Shown piece by piece: positions 19,417 through 29,003 of a DNA stretch of 64,000 bases. The notes beneath the pieces are model-generated. The model ran no database searches and had not been told where the DNA came from. It saw nothing but the letters and a program-made list of their open reading frames with translations. Origin of the DNA: Actinomycetes bacterium (GTDB taxonomy: Bacteria; Actinomycetota; Acidimicrobiia; Acidimicrobiales; RAAP-2); contig JAJZBX010000001.1 of NCBI GenBank assembly GCA_021846325.1, positions 124,001 through 188,000 on the forward strand. The letters run 5' to 3'. The translations under genes and the position numbers were made by a program. Positions within the stretch are counted from its first letter, which is position 1. Each line of letters begins with the position of its first letter.

Positions 19417-20004
19417 CTATCGCGCGAAGTCTCTGAGTGACGGCACCACTCGGGGCCCGATCTCGACATCGGGCTGCTCGTTGAGTGCCGCCAGTAGTAG
19501 TGGAGCCCAGGGCGCACCCGTTCGGGCAGCGTTGAGGGATACTCGATGGCCGTCAGTGTCCTTGATGACGTAGCCCTGGACCGGCGTCACCCCACCCCAG
19601 TCGTCGGGGGACTTGTAGAACCAGCGGATGTTCGAGCGGCGTTCTCCCGTCTGTGGGTCAAGCACGTTGCTGCGTCGCACGACATCTATCACGCGCACGG
19701 AGGCCAGGTCTCGTAGGTCGATACTGGTCCGAAAGGGTCCCCGACTCAGGGTGAAGGAGCTCGACGAGTAGCGAAGCGTGGGATGCGTGAAGATGTAGAT
19801 AACTGCCAGTAGGAGGGTGACCGCTGCTACGTCGATGGCCCACCCCAGAGCTGAATCTGAGCGCACCAGAACTGGCAGTGCGAACAGGTCGAGGAGCGCC
19901 GGCGCCCACCAGCCCGAAGTCGTGCTGTAGCGAAGAGTCCCGCCCCGAGAGTCCACGTTGCCCATTGGTCCAGTATCGGTCATTTTCGGAGGGAGTCCAG
20001 CCAT
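19417..20004 (-). CDS. Hypothetical membrane protein, PH-like domain
   Basis: Two hydrophobic helices then LRYSSSSFTLSRGPFRTSIDLRDLASVRVIDVVRRS. Confidence 0.65.
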   Translation of the reverse strand: MAGLPPKMTDTGPMGNVDSRGGTLRYSTTSGWWAPALLDLFALPVLVRSDSALGWAIDVAAVTLLLAVIYIFTHPTLRYSSSSFTLSRGPFRTSIDLRDLASVRVIDVVRRSNVLDPQTGERRSNIRWFYKSPDDWGGVTPVQGYVIKDTDGHRVSLNAARTGAPWAPLLLAALNEQPDVEIGPRVVPSLRDFAR

Positions 20005-20446
20005 CTCCGCCTACGCCCGCAACTACGAGTGCAGGGCCGTCTTCCGGCTTCGTAGTCCGCGTGAGGGATGTTCGTCCCCGGTTCGCGGCACGTGAGCTGG
20101 TGTGCTGTCACTTGTCCTCCCGCGAGGCCCGCTCGCAATTGACGGGTATTGACCTCCCCGTCAATAGGCACACGATCAACGATTACTCTGCACCGGCCCA
20201 TCAGGGTTCTAGAGTGCACAGCATTTCATTTAGTGCCACACCGCCATGGACTCGGCAGCAAGATGAGATGGCTGCCCCGTGTGAATGAGCGGTCGCAAAG
20301 TCCTCGGGGCAGCAGGCGAATGCCAGAAGACCTGCGGATCAGGCTTAGCAGATCACACGAGAAACTCGTCTATCTGAGAGGGCGACCAACACCCCTACAG
20401 GCTCTAAAACATCGGCTATCCCAACTTGACCCCGGTTGGGGTACTT

Positions 20447-20546
20447 CCTCTCGTTTTGCGCACCACTTGTCCGGTCTAAGGGCCGAACCGGCATGGTGGA
20501 GCCAGTTCGGCTTATAGACCGGACGCCTGGTGCGCAAAACGAGAGG
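20447..20546. repeat. Large imperfect inverted repeat (about 42-nt arms, about 16-nt loop)
   Basis: Left arm cctctcgttttgcgcaccacttgtccggtctaagggccgaac (20447-20488); right arm 20505-20546 reads as its near-perfect reverse complement. Confidence 0.9.
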
Positions 20547-20646
20547 CGTAACCTCTCGCGGCAAACCCGGGTCCGACACCGTGCGGGCGCTGCCCGTCCG
20601 GCTCGTTGGGTGTCCGGCTGGTCGGTTGGATGCGCGCCACAGGTAG

Positions 20647-20695
20647 CGAGAGTTGCGCACCACCAACCGGTCTTAAAGCCGAACTGGATGGTGGA
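20647..20695. repeat. Third, diverged copy of the inverted-repeat arm, abutting the ssrA 3' end
   Basis: cgagagttgcgcaccaccaaccggtcttaaagccgaactggatggtgga parallels ctcgttttgcgcaccacttgtccggtctaagggccgaaccggcatggtgga. Confidence 0.75.
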
Positions 20696-21036
20696 GGTGC
20701 TGGGAATCGAACCCAGGTCCGTCAGCTTCGTAGTGAACATTCTCCGAGCGCAGCTCTTGAGGAATTGTCGAGGGACACACCGTCAAGAGCACCGGAGTGA
20801 GCCCGTAGCCAACTGAATTTTCCGGCGGAGTCGCTGGCGATTTCCGTCGGTAAGCCCTGCATTATGACGCCCATGATCTAAACCGCAAGGCGGGGTCTAG
20901 TTGGACGTTGCTAGTTACCTAGCAAGCGCAAGCTGAGGCTTGGCGTTTATTTTTGTTTCCGGCTCTTTTACGTGGTTCCGGAGACCACGGCTCGCTGCTT
21001 TCACCTTGACGACTGACGTCGAGACCAATCACCCCC
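20689..21036 (-). ncRNA. ssrA: Transfer-messenger RNA (tmRNA)
   Basis: Minus strand 5' GGGGGTGATTGGTCTCGACGTCAG pairs with 3' CACCTCC-ACCA; T-arm GGACCTGGGTTCGATTCCCAGC; internal tag ORF region; just downstream of smpB. Confidence 0.93.
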
Positions 21037-21241
21037 TTCGCGTAATTTCAAGACGAAACTACGTGTCCAGTTTAGCGCCCCCGGATACTCATGGTGCCTT
21101 CGACATTTAGTCGGCTCAGATGACCCCCGTGCTACTAACCGACTAACGTACGGCGTCCACGAAATTGATCATCGATCTCACTCTGCCAGATGGCGTTGCT
21201 CAGTTAGCGCGTGGTCGGTGGTCCCAGAAGGACTTGGGTGT

Positions 21242-21757
21242 TCAAGCGAACTTCTCGAAGTTGCGCACTGACCGGGCGATCTCGCGCTCCGCATCTCGCT
21301 GGGCGATGGCCTGACGACGATCGTGTTGCTTCCTACCCCGAGCGAGAGCAACCTCGACCTTGGCTCGACCATCTTTGAAGTAGATCTTCAGGGGCACCAT
21401 GGTCAGGGGCTGCGTCTGAGTTTTGACCCACCACTGGTGCAGTTGCTGTCGATGTGCCAACAACTTGCGCTTGCGATCGGGATCGTGGCTCCCGAAACCG
21501 ACGGCGTAACTCCAAGGTGGAATATGTGAGCCAAACAGCCAAAGCTCACCACCCTCGATGCGTGCGTAACTTTCGGCGATCTGTGCCTTGCCCGCTCGCA
21601 GTGATTTGACCTCGCTGCCGGTGAGGACGAGACCGCACTCCAACACGTCGACGATTTCGTAATCGTGTCGCGCGCGCCGATTTGACGCGACGACACGGTC
21701 GGCGCTCTCGGACTTCGCCTTGGCACGGCGCTCTTGGATCTGTTTGGCACGAGCCAT
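21242..21757 (-). CDS. smpB: SsrA-binding protein
   Basis: NRRARHDYEIVDVLECGLVLTGSEVKSLRAGKAQIAESYARIEGGELWLFGSHIPPW. Confidence 0.96.
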   Translation of the reverse strand: MARAKQIQERRAKAKSESADRVVASNRRARHDYEIVDVLECGLVLTGSEVKSLRAGKAQIAESYARIEGGELWLFGSHIPPWSYAVGFGSHDPDRKRKLLAHRQQLHQWWVKTQTQPLTMVPLKIYFKDGRAKVEVALARGRKQHDRRQAIAQRDAEREIARSVRNFEKFA

Positions 21758-21812
21758 TAGTCCAGCGTAGTTATCGTCGAGGGTACGACACGCCGGTGAC
21801 TAGGGTAGCCTC

Positions 21813-22226
21813 GTGCTGACCTTGTCCAGAACGCAGCGCGACACGGTCATTGCCGCGTGCATTCGGGCGCTTCCCGACGAGGGCTGCGGCCTGTTGGTCG
21901 GTCGCATCAACGGAGCTGACGCGACGGTCGTCGAAGTCGTTGGGAGTCGTAACGTGGCTTCATCGGCGCGTGTCTACGAAGTCGACCCACTCGTGCTCTT
22001 GCGAACGGTGCGGCGGGTCGAACGTGAGGGGCTGAGCGTGCTCGGGGTGTTTCACTCCCACACCCACTCCGAGGCGTACCCAAGCGATACTGACGTACGC
22101 CAAGCGCCCGATCCCACCTGGCACTACGTCATCGTTTCGCTGCGTGATGTTCCCTCGTCCATTCGTAGTTTCCGAGTACGAGGTGATTCCGTCGACGAGG
22201 AAGACCTCTACATTGAAGAGCGGTAG
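21813..22226 (+). CDS. mec: JAMM/M67-family metallopeptidase, Mec-like
   Basis: LPDEGCGLLVGR, GVFHSHTHSEAYPSDTDVRQA (JAMM motif); upstream of CysO and CysM homologs. Confidence 0.88.
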   Translation: MLTLSRTQRDTVIAACIRALPDEGCGLLVGRINGADATVVEVVGSRNVASSARVYEVDPLVLLRTVRRVEREGLSVLGVFHSHTHSEAYPSDTDVRQAPDPTWHYVIVSLRDVPSSIRSFRVRGDSVDEEDLYIEER

Positions 22227-22259
22227 GGGTTCTCGACCTACTCAAGGAAGGAGTTAACG

Positions 22260-22787
22260 ATGAATGTGCCGACGGCGTATCCCGGGTCGGTCGACCTGGT
22301 CCTGTTCGTCTTGCGTTTGTACTTAGGCACGATGATCTTCGCGCACGGATATCGGAAGTTCTTTCGCGGCGGTCGACTACCCGGAACCGCTCGGTGGTTT
22401 GAATCGATCGGAGTACGCCCGGGATCACTCAACGCGCTCATCGCCGCTACGACGGAGCTAGGCGTCGGCGTACTGCTCGTGTTGGGGTTGTTGACCACGC
22501 TCGCCGCGGCGGGCCTGATGTCGTTGATGGTGGTCGCAATCATGACGGTCCATCGCAAGAATGGCTTCTTCATTTTCAACAAGGGCGAAGGCATCGAGTA
22601 CACCCTGGGCATTAGCGTCGCCTCGCTGGTGCCCGGAACGTTGGGCGCGGGACGCTACTCCCTCGATCACGTGTGGAATATCCTGACCTGGTCCGTCTCG
22701 ACGCACCTCTTGGTTACCGTGATCGTTGGACTCGGTGGGGCGGCGACGCAACTGGCCGTTTTCTACCGACCATCTCGCGCGTCGTAG
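22260..22787 (+). CDS. DoxX-family membrane protein
   Basis: VLRLYLGTMIFAHGYRKFFRGGRLPGTARWFESIGVRPGSLNALIAATTELGVGVLLVLGL; multiple TM helices. Confidence 0.85.
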   Translation: MNVPTAYPGSVDLVLFVLRLYLGTMIFAHGYRKFFRGGRLPGTARWFESIGVRPGSLNALIAATTELGVGVLLVLGLLTTLAAAGLMSLMVVAIMTVHRKNGFFIFNKGEGIEYTLGISVASLVPGTLGAGRYSLDHVWNILTWSVSTHLLVTVIVGLGGAATQLAVFYRPSRAS

Positions 22788-22861
22788 GTCACACCGCGCT
22801 CAACGGCTATTAAATTCGACCTCACGGGTCGTAATTGACCGGAGGAATCAAGGAGCGGTTG

Positions 22862-23143
22862 ATGGCGGCAACGGTGCGTATTCCAACGGTGCTCCGCCCG
22901 GCGATGGGCGGCCTGACGACCGTGAACGTCGAAGGAACCACGATCGGTGCGGTATTGAGTGAACTGACGGTGGCGTACCCGGACATTTCTGGCCAACTGT
23001 TCAATACAGACGGCTCGCTTCATCGTTTTCTCAATGTCTACGTGAACGACGACGACGTGCGGTACATCGGCGGCGTCGACGCGCCAGTCAGCGACCGTGA
23101 CGAAATCACCCTCTTGCCAGCGGTGGCTGGCGGCGCCGCGTAG
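22862..23143 (+). CDS. cysO: ThiS/MoaD-like ubiquitin-fold sulfur carrier, CysO-like
   Basis: RIPTVLRPAMGG..LHRFLNVYVNDDDVRYIGGVDAPVSDRDEITLLPAVAGGAA*; very close in pattern to the mycobacterial CysO C-terminus. Confidence 0.9.
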   Translation: MAATVRIPTVLRPAMGGLTTVNVEGTTIGAVLSELTVAYPDISGQLFNTDGSLHRFLNVYVNDDDVRYIGGVDAPVSDRDEITLLPAVAGGAA

Positions 23144-24108
23144 TGGCGCGCTACGGTTCGGTACTCGAACTGATCGGCGCGACGCCGGTCATCGACGTCA
23201 GTGCTCTTTCGCCCAATCCAAACGTCACTATTCTCGCCAAACTCGAAGGGCGTAATCCCGCTGGCTCGGTCAAGGACCGTGTCGCGCTCTCGCTCATCGA
23301 GGCGGCCGAACGAGAAGGGCGTCTCGTGCCCGGGCAGTCTGGACAAACGCTCATCGAGCCGTCGTCAGGAAATACCGGCATCGCGCTCGCGATGGTATGT
23401 CGGCTGCGCGGCTATCACCTCAAGGTTGTGCTGCCCACGAATGTGTCACCCGAGCGCCGTCAGCTGCTGCTCGCCTGGGGAGCGGACATTATCGAATCTC
23501 CCGGCTCCGAAGGTTCGAACGGTGCGGTGCGGATGGCTCAGCGCATTGCGCTCGAGCACCCCGACTGGGTCTTTCTCTACCAGTACGCGAACCCAGCGAA
23601 TCCAGCTGCACACTACGCGACGACCGGACCAGAGATTTTCGCCGACGTGCCCGAGGTCACCCACTTCGTCGCGGGCCTCGGCACGTCAGGAACCCTCATA
23701 GGCGTTGGGCGGTACCTAAAGGAGCGTAAGCCGAGTGTCCAAGTCTGGGCAGTCGAGCCACCCAGCGGTGAAACAGTCGATGGACTACGTAGTCTCGACG
23801 ATGGCTACATTCCGCCAATCTTCACCGACAACGACGGTGCGACCCTGCTCGATCGAAAGATCGTCGTGCGACCCCGTGAATCCATTGAGTGGACTCGTGC
23901 GATGACTCAGGTTGGCCTCTTCGTCGGTATTTCGTCAGGGGCGATCATGGCCGGTGCCGTCAAATGTGCCAACTCCATTGCGTCCGGTGCGTCAGCAACG
24001 ATCGTGACGATTGCCTGTGACGATGGATGGAAGTACCTATCGACTGGCGCGTGGAGCGACGATATCGATGAAGTCGTTGAGCGGGCAAAGCGGATCATCT
24101 ACTTTTAG
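23143..24108 (+). CDS. cysM: PLP-dependent cysteine synthase, CysM-like
   Basis: [52 protein letters not shown]; 1-nt overlap with cysO. Confidence 0.92.
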   Translation: MARYGSVLELIGATPVIDVSALSPNPNVTILAKLEGRNPAGSVKDRVALSLIEAAEREGRLVPGQSGQTLIEPSSGNTGIALAMVCRLRGYHLKVVLPTNVSPERRQLLLAWGADIIESPGSEGSNGAVRMAQRIALEHPDWVFLYQYANPANPAAHYATTGPEIFADVPEVTHFVAGLGTSGTLIGVGRYLKERKPSVQVWAVEPPSGETVDGLRSLDDGYIPPIFTDNDGATLLDRKIVVRPRESIEWTRAMTQVGLFVGISSGAIMAGAVKCANSIASGASATIVTIACDDGWKYLSTGAWSDDIDEVVERAKRIIYF

Positions 24109-24155
24109 CAAGCGCACGATCCGCTACCGTAGACCCGCGATCGAGAGGAAATGAC

Positions 24156-24899
24156 ATGACCATTCGCACTGACGGGCGAGCGAGTGACGAGGCTCGTCCA
24201 CTTCGCTTCGTGCGTGACTATACCGAAATGGCGCAGGGCTCGGTCCTCGTCGAAGTTGGTCGGACGCGTGTCCTGTGCACCGCCTCGGTTGAAACGGACG
24301 TACCACGATGGCTCCGTGGCAGTGGCCGTGGTTGGGTGACCGCGGAATACTCGATGTTGCCCGGCTCCACGCCGGAGCGCGCGTCACGCGAGGCCGTACG
24401 GGGCAAACAGTCCGGCCGCACTCACGAAATCCAACGGCTGATCGGTCGATCCTTGCGGTCGGTCACGAATCTCCAGCTGTTGGCCGACGTGCAAATCACG
24501 GTTGACTGCGACGTGCTGCAGGCCGACGGCGGTACTCGTACGGCGTCGATTTGTGGTGGCTACGTCGCTCTTCATGATGCGGTGTCTCGATTGGTAGCGG
24601 CCGGTCGCGTTGGGTCGCACGCCGTCACGGATCTGGTAGCCGCGGTGTCAGTGGGCATCGTCGACGGCGTCGCGGTACTCGATCTGCCCTACGGCGAAGA
24701 TTCTCGGGCCGACACTGACATGAACGTCGTGATGACCGGGTCGGGCGACTTCGTTGAGGTGCAGGGGACGGCAGAAGGCGCCGCGTTCAGTCGCCGCGAG
24801 CTTGACCAGCTGCTTGATCTGGCCGAAACGGGCATTCGGACAATCCACGAAGCGCAGCGCCTCGTGCTGGCGACGGCGCCGGCGATTCATCCGACGTGA
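24156..24899 (+). CDS. rph: Ribonuclease PH
   Basis: [54 protein letters not shown]. Confidence 0.95.
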   Translation: MTIRTDGRASDEARPLRFVRDYTEMAQGSVLVEVGRTRVLCTASVETDVPRWLRGSGRGWVTAEYSMLPGSTPERASREAVRGKQSGRTHEIQRLIGRSLRSVTNLQLLADVQITVDCDVLQADGGTRTASICGGYVALHDAVSRLVAAGRVGSHAVTDLVAAVSVGIVDGVAVLDLPYGEDSRADTDMNVVMTGSGDFVEVQGTAEGAAFSRRELDQLLDLAETGIRTIHEAQRLVLATAPAIHPT

Positions 24900-25480
24900 C
24901 CTCGTTCGTCCTCGCCACCGCCAACGCCCACAAGGCGCTCGAGATTCGCTCGGTCCTCGCCGAGTTCGGTGTGGAGGTCGCCGATCGACCAGCGAACATT
25001 CCTGAGGTCGACGAAACGGCCAACACGCTCGAGGGGAACGCGCTCCTGAAGGCCCAGACGATTTGTCGCTGGGTTGGTGGACCGGCGATTGCCGACGACA
25101 CGGGTCTTTTCGTCGACGTCCTCGGCGGTGCTCCGGGTGTGCACAGCGCGCGCTACGCCGGCGCCGATGCCTCGGATGTCGATAACGTCAATAAATTACT
25201 GAGCGAGCTCTTAGGCGTTCCCTCTTCCCAACGGCGCGCTCGATTCCGCACCGTGATCGCGGTGGCGTATCCCGACGGCACGTCGCTCACGGTGGACGGC
25301 ACGATCGAGGGTTCGATTCTCGAAGAACCACGCGGTGACCAAGGTTTCGGATACGACCCGGTCTTCGCGGCCGATGATCTCAACGGTCGAACGCTCGCCG
25401 AAGCATCAGCGACGGAGAAGAATTCCGTTTCGCATCGATCCCGGGCGCTAGGCGCGCTCGCCGCGACACTGGCGCGGTAA
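24896..25480 (+). CDS. rdgB: XTP/dITP pyrophosphatase
   Basis: [50 protein letters not shown]. Confidence 0.94.
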   Translation: MTSFVLATANAHKALEIRSVLAEFGVEVADRPANIPEVDETANTLEGNALLKAQTICRWVGGPAIADDTGLFVDVLGGAPGVHSARYAGADASDVDNVNKLLSELLGVPSSQRRARFRTVIAVAYPDGTSLTVDGTIEGSILEEPRGDQGFGYDPVFAADDLNGRTLAEASATEKNSVSHRSRALGALAATLAR

Positions 25481-25518
25481 GCGGCACCGCGTCAGAGGTT
25501 CACCCGTAGGCTGGCAGC

Positions 25519-26160
25519 GTGAGCGACGGCGTGCTACCGATGTTCCCGTTGGGGATGGTGGTATTTCCGCACCAAGTAGTTGGGCTCTGCGTTTTCGAGC
25601 CGCGGTACCAAACGATGCTGCGCGAGTTGCCCGACGATCACCGGTTCGGTACGTGCATGATCGAACGCGGATTCGAAGTGGGCGGTGGTGACGTTCGCGC
25701 TTCGGTCGGCACGGTGTTGCGCATACTTGGCTCGCAGATCTTGCCGGATGGTCAGACGCTGTTGCGAGTCGAAGGCACGCAGTGCGTCGAGGTGTCGTCG
25801 TGGCTGGCCGATGCGCCCTACCCACGAGCGAGCGTTCGCGAGCGCTGCTGTGATGAGGAAGAAATCGAACCGAGCCTGCTGCAATCGACCGAATCCGCGG
25901 TGCGCGCGCTTCGTGCGCTGCGTAGTGAAGTCCTGACGGACGAGCGACTGCGCCACGACTGTGTTATGGACACTGATCCGTGGGTGCGCAGTTGGCAACT
26001 CTGCGCGATGACGCCCATGTCAACGCTGGACCAGTTCAAGGTGCTTAGCCTGAGCGACCCCAACGATCGACTCCGGCTCGTCGCCGAGATTTGTTGCGAG
26101 CGCTACGGTGATTATCAGCGACTTCTGGCCGACGACCCGTCGCGGTACTCGTTCGATTAG
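25519..26160 (+). CDS. LON peptidase substrate-binding domain protein
   Basis: LPMFPLGMVVFPHQVVGLCVFEPRYQTMLREL, GTVLRILGSQILPDGQTLLRVEG. Confidence 0.85.
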   Translation: MSDGVLPMFPLGMVVFPHQVVGLCVFEPRYQTMLRELPDDHRFGTCMIERGFEVGGGDVRASVGTVLRILGSQILPDGQTLLRVEGTQCVEVSSWLADAPYPRASVRERCCDEEEIEPSLLQSTESAVRALRALRSEVLTDERLRHDCVMDTDPWVRSWQLCAMTPMSTLDQFKVLSLSDPNDRLRLVAEICCERYGDYQRLLADDPSRYSFD

Positions 26161-26528
26161 CGCAGGCTGATCAAGTCAATCACGAAGATCAGTGTCTCGC
26201 CCGGAGCGATGGCGCCACCGGCGCCACGGTCGCCGTAACCGAGGTGCGGCGGAATCACCAGTCGACGGCGCCCACCAACTCGCATGCCGACGAGGCCGCG
26301 ATCCCACCCAGCGATGACGTGGCCGTCACCGATGGCAAACGCGAACGGCTCGCCTCGGTCCCACGAGGAGTCAAATTGTTCGCCGCTCGAGTGGCTCACC
26401 CCGACGTAGTGAACCACGGCGGTGTGGCCCCGCTGGACGGTCGCCCCATCGCCGATCACGACATCGTCGATGACGAGGTCACTCGGTACGGGTCCGACGT
26501 GAGGTTCAACTTCGGGTTGGTTGGTCAC
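26157..26528 (-). CDS. FKBP-type peptidyl-prolyl cis-trans isomerase
   Basis: VHYVGVSHSSGEQFDSSWDRGEPFAFAIGDGHVIAGWDRGLVGMRVGGRRRLVIPPHLGYG. Confidence 0.93.
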   Translation of the reverse strand: MTNQPEVEPHVGPVPSDLVIDDVVIGDGATVQRGHTAVVHYVGVSHSSGEQFDSSWDRGEPFAFAIGDGHVIAGWDRGLVGMRVGGRRRLVIPPHLGYGDRGAGGAIAPGETLIFVIDLISLR

Positions 26529-26539
26529 GATCGTCGACG

Positions 26540-28156
26540 TTAGCGGCGCCGCGCACCGGTGACCACGACGCGAACGTTTCGTGCCTCTCGTCCCTTGGGA
26601 CCGGTTGCTTCGTCGTAGGCGATCGTCTGGCCCTGGCTCAGGGTGCGGAATCCGTCGCCGACAATGTTGGAGAAGTGGATGAACAAGTCGTCGCCCTTGT
26701 CGTCGCTGGCGAAGCCGAATCCTTTCGAGTCATTGAAGAAACTGACTACGGCCTGGCCCGCACCGAACCGCTGGGTGGTCGTGGGCGCACTCGCGTGACG
26801 AAGGTCCTCGCGCGGCGACCGGGTCTTCGTCGGTGCCACGTGGTGATTGTCGCTCGAGTTCGAACGGGGGCGGCGCGCGCTTCGATCGCGCGGTGCGTCG
26901 TTCGAGCGCGCGGTCGCTCGATCAACCCGAGTGGCGACGCCGCGTTGAGACTCGTTACCCGGGCGTGGACCGCGCGAACGTGTCGCCCGTTCGTCCAGTG
27001 GCTGTGCGGCGACTGCATCGTCGACGGCACCCAATCGCAACGGCGTCGCGTTCGCTGGCTCGTCGGCGGTGGCGGGTAGTCCCAGCGAGCGCTGCATGCG
27101 TCGAACATGTCCTGACACATCATCACTGACGAGGGAGATCACCGAGCCACTGGCGCCGGCTCGACCGGTGCGCCCAGAGCGGTGCAAGTAGTCCGTTGCC
27201 TGAGTCGGCGGGTCGTAGTGCACAACCACGGGGAGCAGATCGATATGAATGCCGCGCGCGGCGACGTCAGTCGCCACGAGCACGCGCGTCTCGCCGGCCT
27301 TCATGGATCGAAGTGCGCGTTCGCGCTGCGCCTGTGAACGGTCACCGTGCAACGCCACCGCGGAGACGCCACGTTCGCCGAGCTGGCGAGCGAGACGATC
27401 GGCACCATGCTTCGTGCGGGTAAAGACAATGGCGCGCTCGTACTGATTCGCAATGTCGGCGGTGACTTGGGGCCGCTGATCTCGTCCGACGCGCCAAAAG
27501 TAGTGGTCGACGTCGCTCGGCGCCGCTTCTCCCACGACGTCGTGGATGGCGGCGTCTCGGGTGAAGGCGCTGACCAGAGCCGAAACGTCCGGTCCCAGCG
27601 TGGCGGAGAACAACATGACGTGGCGATGGGTGGGAGTTGCTCCAACGATCCGTCGTACCGCCGGCAAGAAGCCCATGTCGGCCATGCGGTCAGCTTCGTC
27701 GACGACGACGGTAGTGACCGCGGAGAGATCAAGCATCCGCTGTTCGAGGAGGTCTTCGAGTCGACCCGGACACGCCACTACGAGGTCGACGCCGCTGTTG
27801 AGTGCCTTGCGCGTCGCGTTGTACGAGGTACCGCCGAAGATCGTGATAATTCGACGGCCCCGGTCATTGGTCAGCTGCGCCAGTTCCTTTTGCACCTGAC
27901 TCGCCAACTCTCGAGTCGGCACGAGGATGAGGCCGAGCGGCTGGCGAGGACGGGCGGTGCCGATTCGAGCGAGCATCGGTAGGCCGAACGCCAGGGTCTT
28001 GCCAGACCCCGTGACGGCCTTGCCCACCACGTCACGCCCGGCCAGGGCATCGGGAATCGCGGCAACCTGAATGGGGAACGCGTCGCTGATGCCACGCGCG
28101 CGCAGACGTTCGACCAGGTTGACGGGCACGCCGAGATCGGCGAAGGATACAGACAC
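26540..28156 (-). CDS. DEAD-box RNA helicase with fused C-terminal cold shock domain
   Basis: GSGKTLAFGLP, VDEADRMADMGF, FSATL, HRSGRTGRAG; C-terminal GQAVVSFFNDSKGFGFASDDKGDDLFIHFSNIVGDGFRTLSQGQTIAYD. Confidence 0.92.
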   Translation of the reverse strand: MSVSFADLGVPVNLVERLRARGISDAFPIQVAAIPDALAGRDVVGKAVTGSGKTLAFGLPMLARIGTARPRQPLGLILVPTRELASQVQKELAQLTNDRGRRIITIFGGTSYNATRKALNSGVDLVVACPGRLEDLLEQRMLDLSAVTTVVVDEADRMADMGFLPAVRRIVGATPTHRHVMLFSATLGPDVSALVSAFTRDAAIHDVVGEAAPSDVDHYFWRVGRDQRPQVTADIANQYERAIVFTRTKHGADRLARQLGERGVSAVALHGDRSQAQRERALRSMKAGETRVLVATDVAARGIHIDLLPVVVHYDPPTQATDYLHRSGRTGRAGASGSVISLVSDDVSGHVRRMQRSLGLPATADEPANATPLRLGAVDDAVAAQPLDERATRSRGPRPGNESQRGVATRVDRATARSNDAPRDRSARRPRSNSSDNHHVAPTKTRSPREDLRHASAPTTTQRFGAGQAVVSFFNDSKGFGFASDDKGDDLFIHFSNIVGDGFRTLSQGQTIAYDEATGPKGREARNVRVVVTGARRR

Positions 28157-28275
28157 GATGACTCCTATGAGTTGAGGTGAGCCCAACTCGATATGCCACG
28201 GTCGAATCGGTCTCCACCGCTAGGTGCGGTGAACGCTCGTGAGAGCCTAGCAGGATGGCGCGACCCTTCGAGCGG

Positions 28276-28355
28276 TGCGGGCGGAGGGACTCGAACCCAC
28301 ACTCCGAAGAACTGGTACCTAAAACCAGCGCGTCTGCCAATTCCGCCACGCCCGC
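28276..28355 (-). tRNA. tRNA-Leu (anticodon TAG)
   Basis: GCGGGCGTGGCGGAATTGGCAGACGCGCTGGTTTTAGGTACCAG...GGGTTCGAGTCCCTCCGCCCGC; anticodon loop TTTAGGT; CCA not encoded. Confidence 0.93.
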
Positions 28356-28409
28356 GAGGACACCACCTTAGGTGTCTCGGGGAGGCAGTGCACTTTAGTC
28401 CAGTAGATT

Positions 28410-29003
28410 GTGACTATGAAGAACTCCGCCATGGCCGAAGGGCTCGGAACGAATGACCTCAATCAGCGACTTCTGCGCGAGCGAATCGTCTTCCTCGGCT
28501 CCCAAGTGGACCAAAGCACGGCGAATCGGATCTGCGCTGAACTGTTGTTGCTCGAAGCCGAAGACCGAGATCGTGATATCAGCCTCTACATCAATTCCCC
28601 GGGGGGCTCGGTGACCGACGGGCTGGCCATTTACGACACGATGCAGTACGTCAACTGTGACATTCGGACGATCTGCGTGGGTATGGCCGCGTCGATGGGA
28701 CAGTTTCTCCTGTGCGCCGGAACGCCCGGTAAGCGGTTCTCGTTGCCCCACAGTCGAATTTTGATGCATCAGCCGTCAGCCGGTGGCATGCAGGGTCAGG
28801 CGTCGGACATTGCGATCCAGGCCGAGCAGATCGTGTACATGAAGAAGATGTTGGCCGAACGGATTTCGTTTCACACCGGTCAACCGGTGGAGCGAATCGA
28901 AGCGGACTCGGATCGGGACCGGTGGTTCACGGCACAGGAGGCGGTCGAGTACGGGTTCATCGACGCCGTCATCGATCGTTCGGTGACCCGACAAGGGGCC
29001 TAG
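28410..29003 (+). CDS. clpP: ATP-dependent Clp protease proteolytic subunit
   Basis: [82 protein letters not shown]. Confidence 0.96.
   Translation: MTMKNSAMAEGLGTNDLNQRLLRERIVFLGSQVDQSTANRICAELLLLEAEDRDRDISLYINSPGGSVTDGLAIYDTMQYVNCDIRTICVGMAASMGQFLLCAGTPGKRFSLPHSRILMHQPSAGGMQGQASDIAIQAEQIVYMKKMLAERISFHTGQPVERIEADSDRDRWFTAQEAVEYGFIDAVIDRSVTRQGA

Noticed and set aside
20447-20546. CRISPR-like repeat
   Set aside because: Repeats are an inverted pair plus one diverged copy, with no regular spacers or array.
20689-20716. ssrA 3' end duplicated as an att site
   Set aside because: The shared sequence with 20494-20500 covers mainly the flank outside tmRNA and only about 10 nt of the 3' end, so an att duplication is not established; kept only as a hypothesis in the repeat finding.
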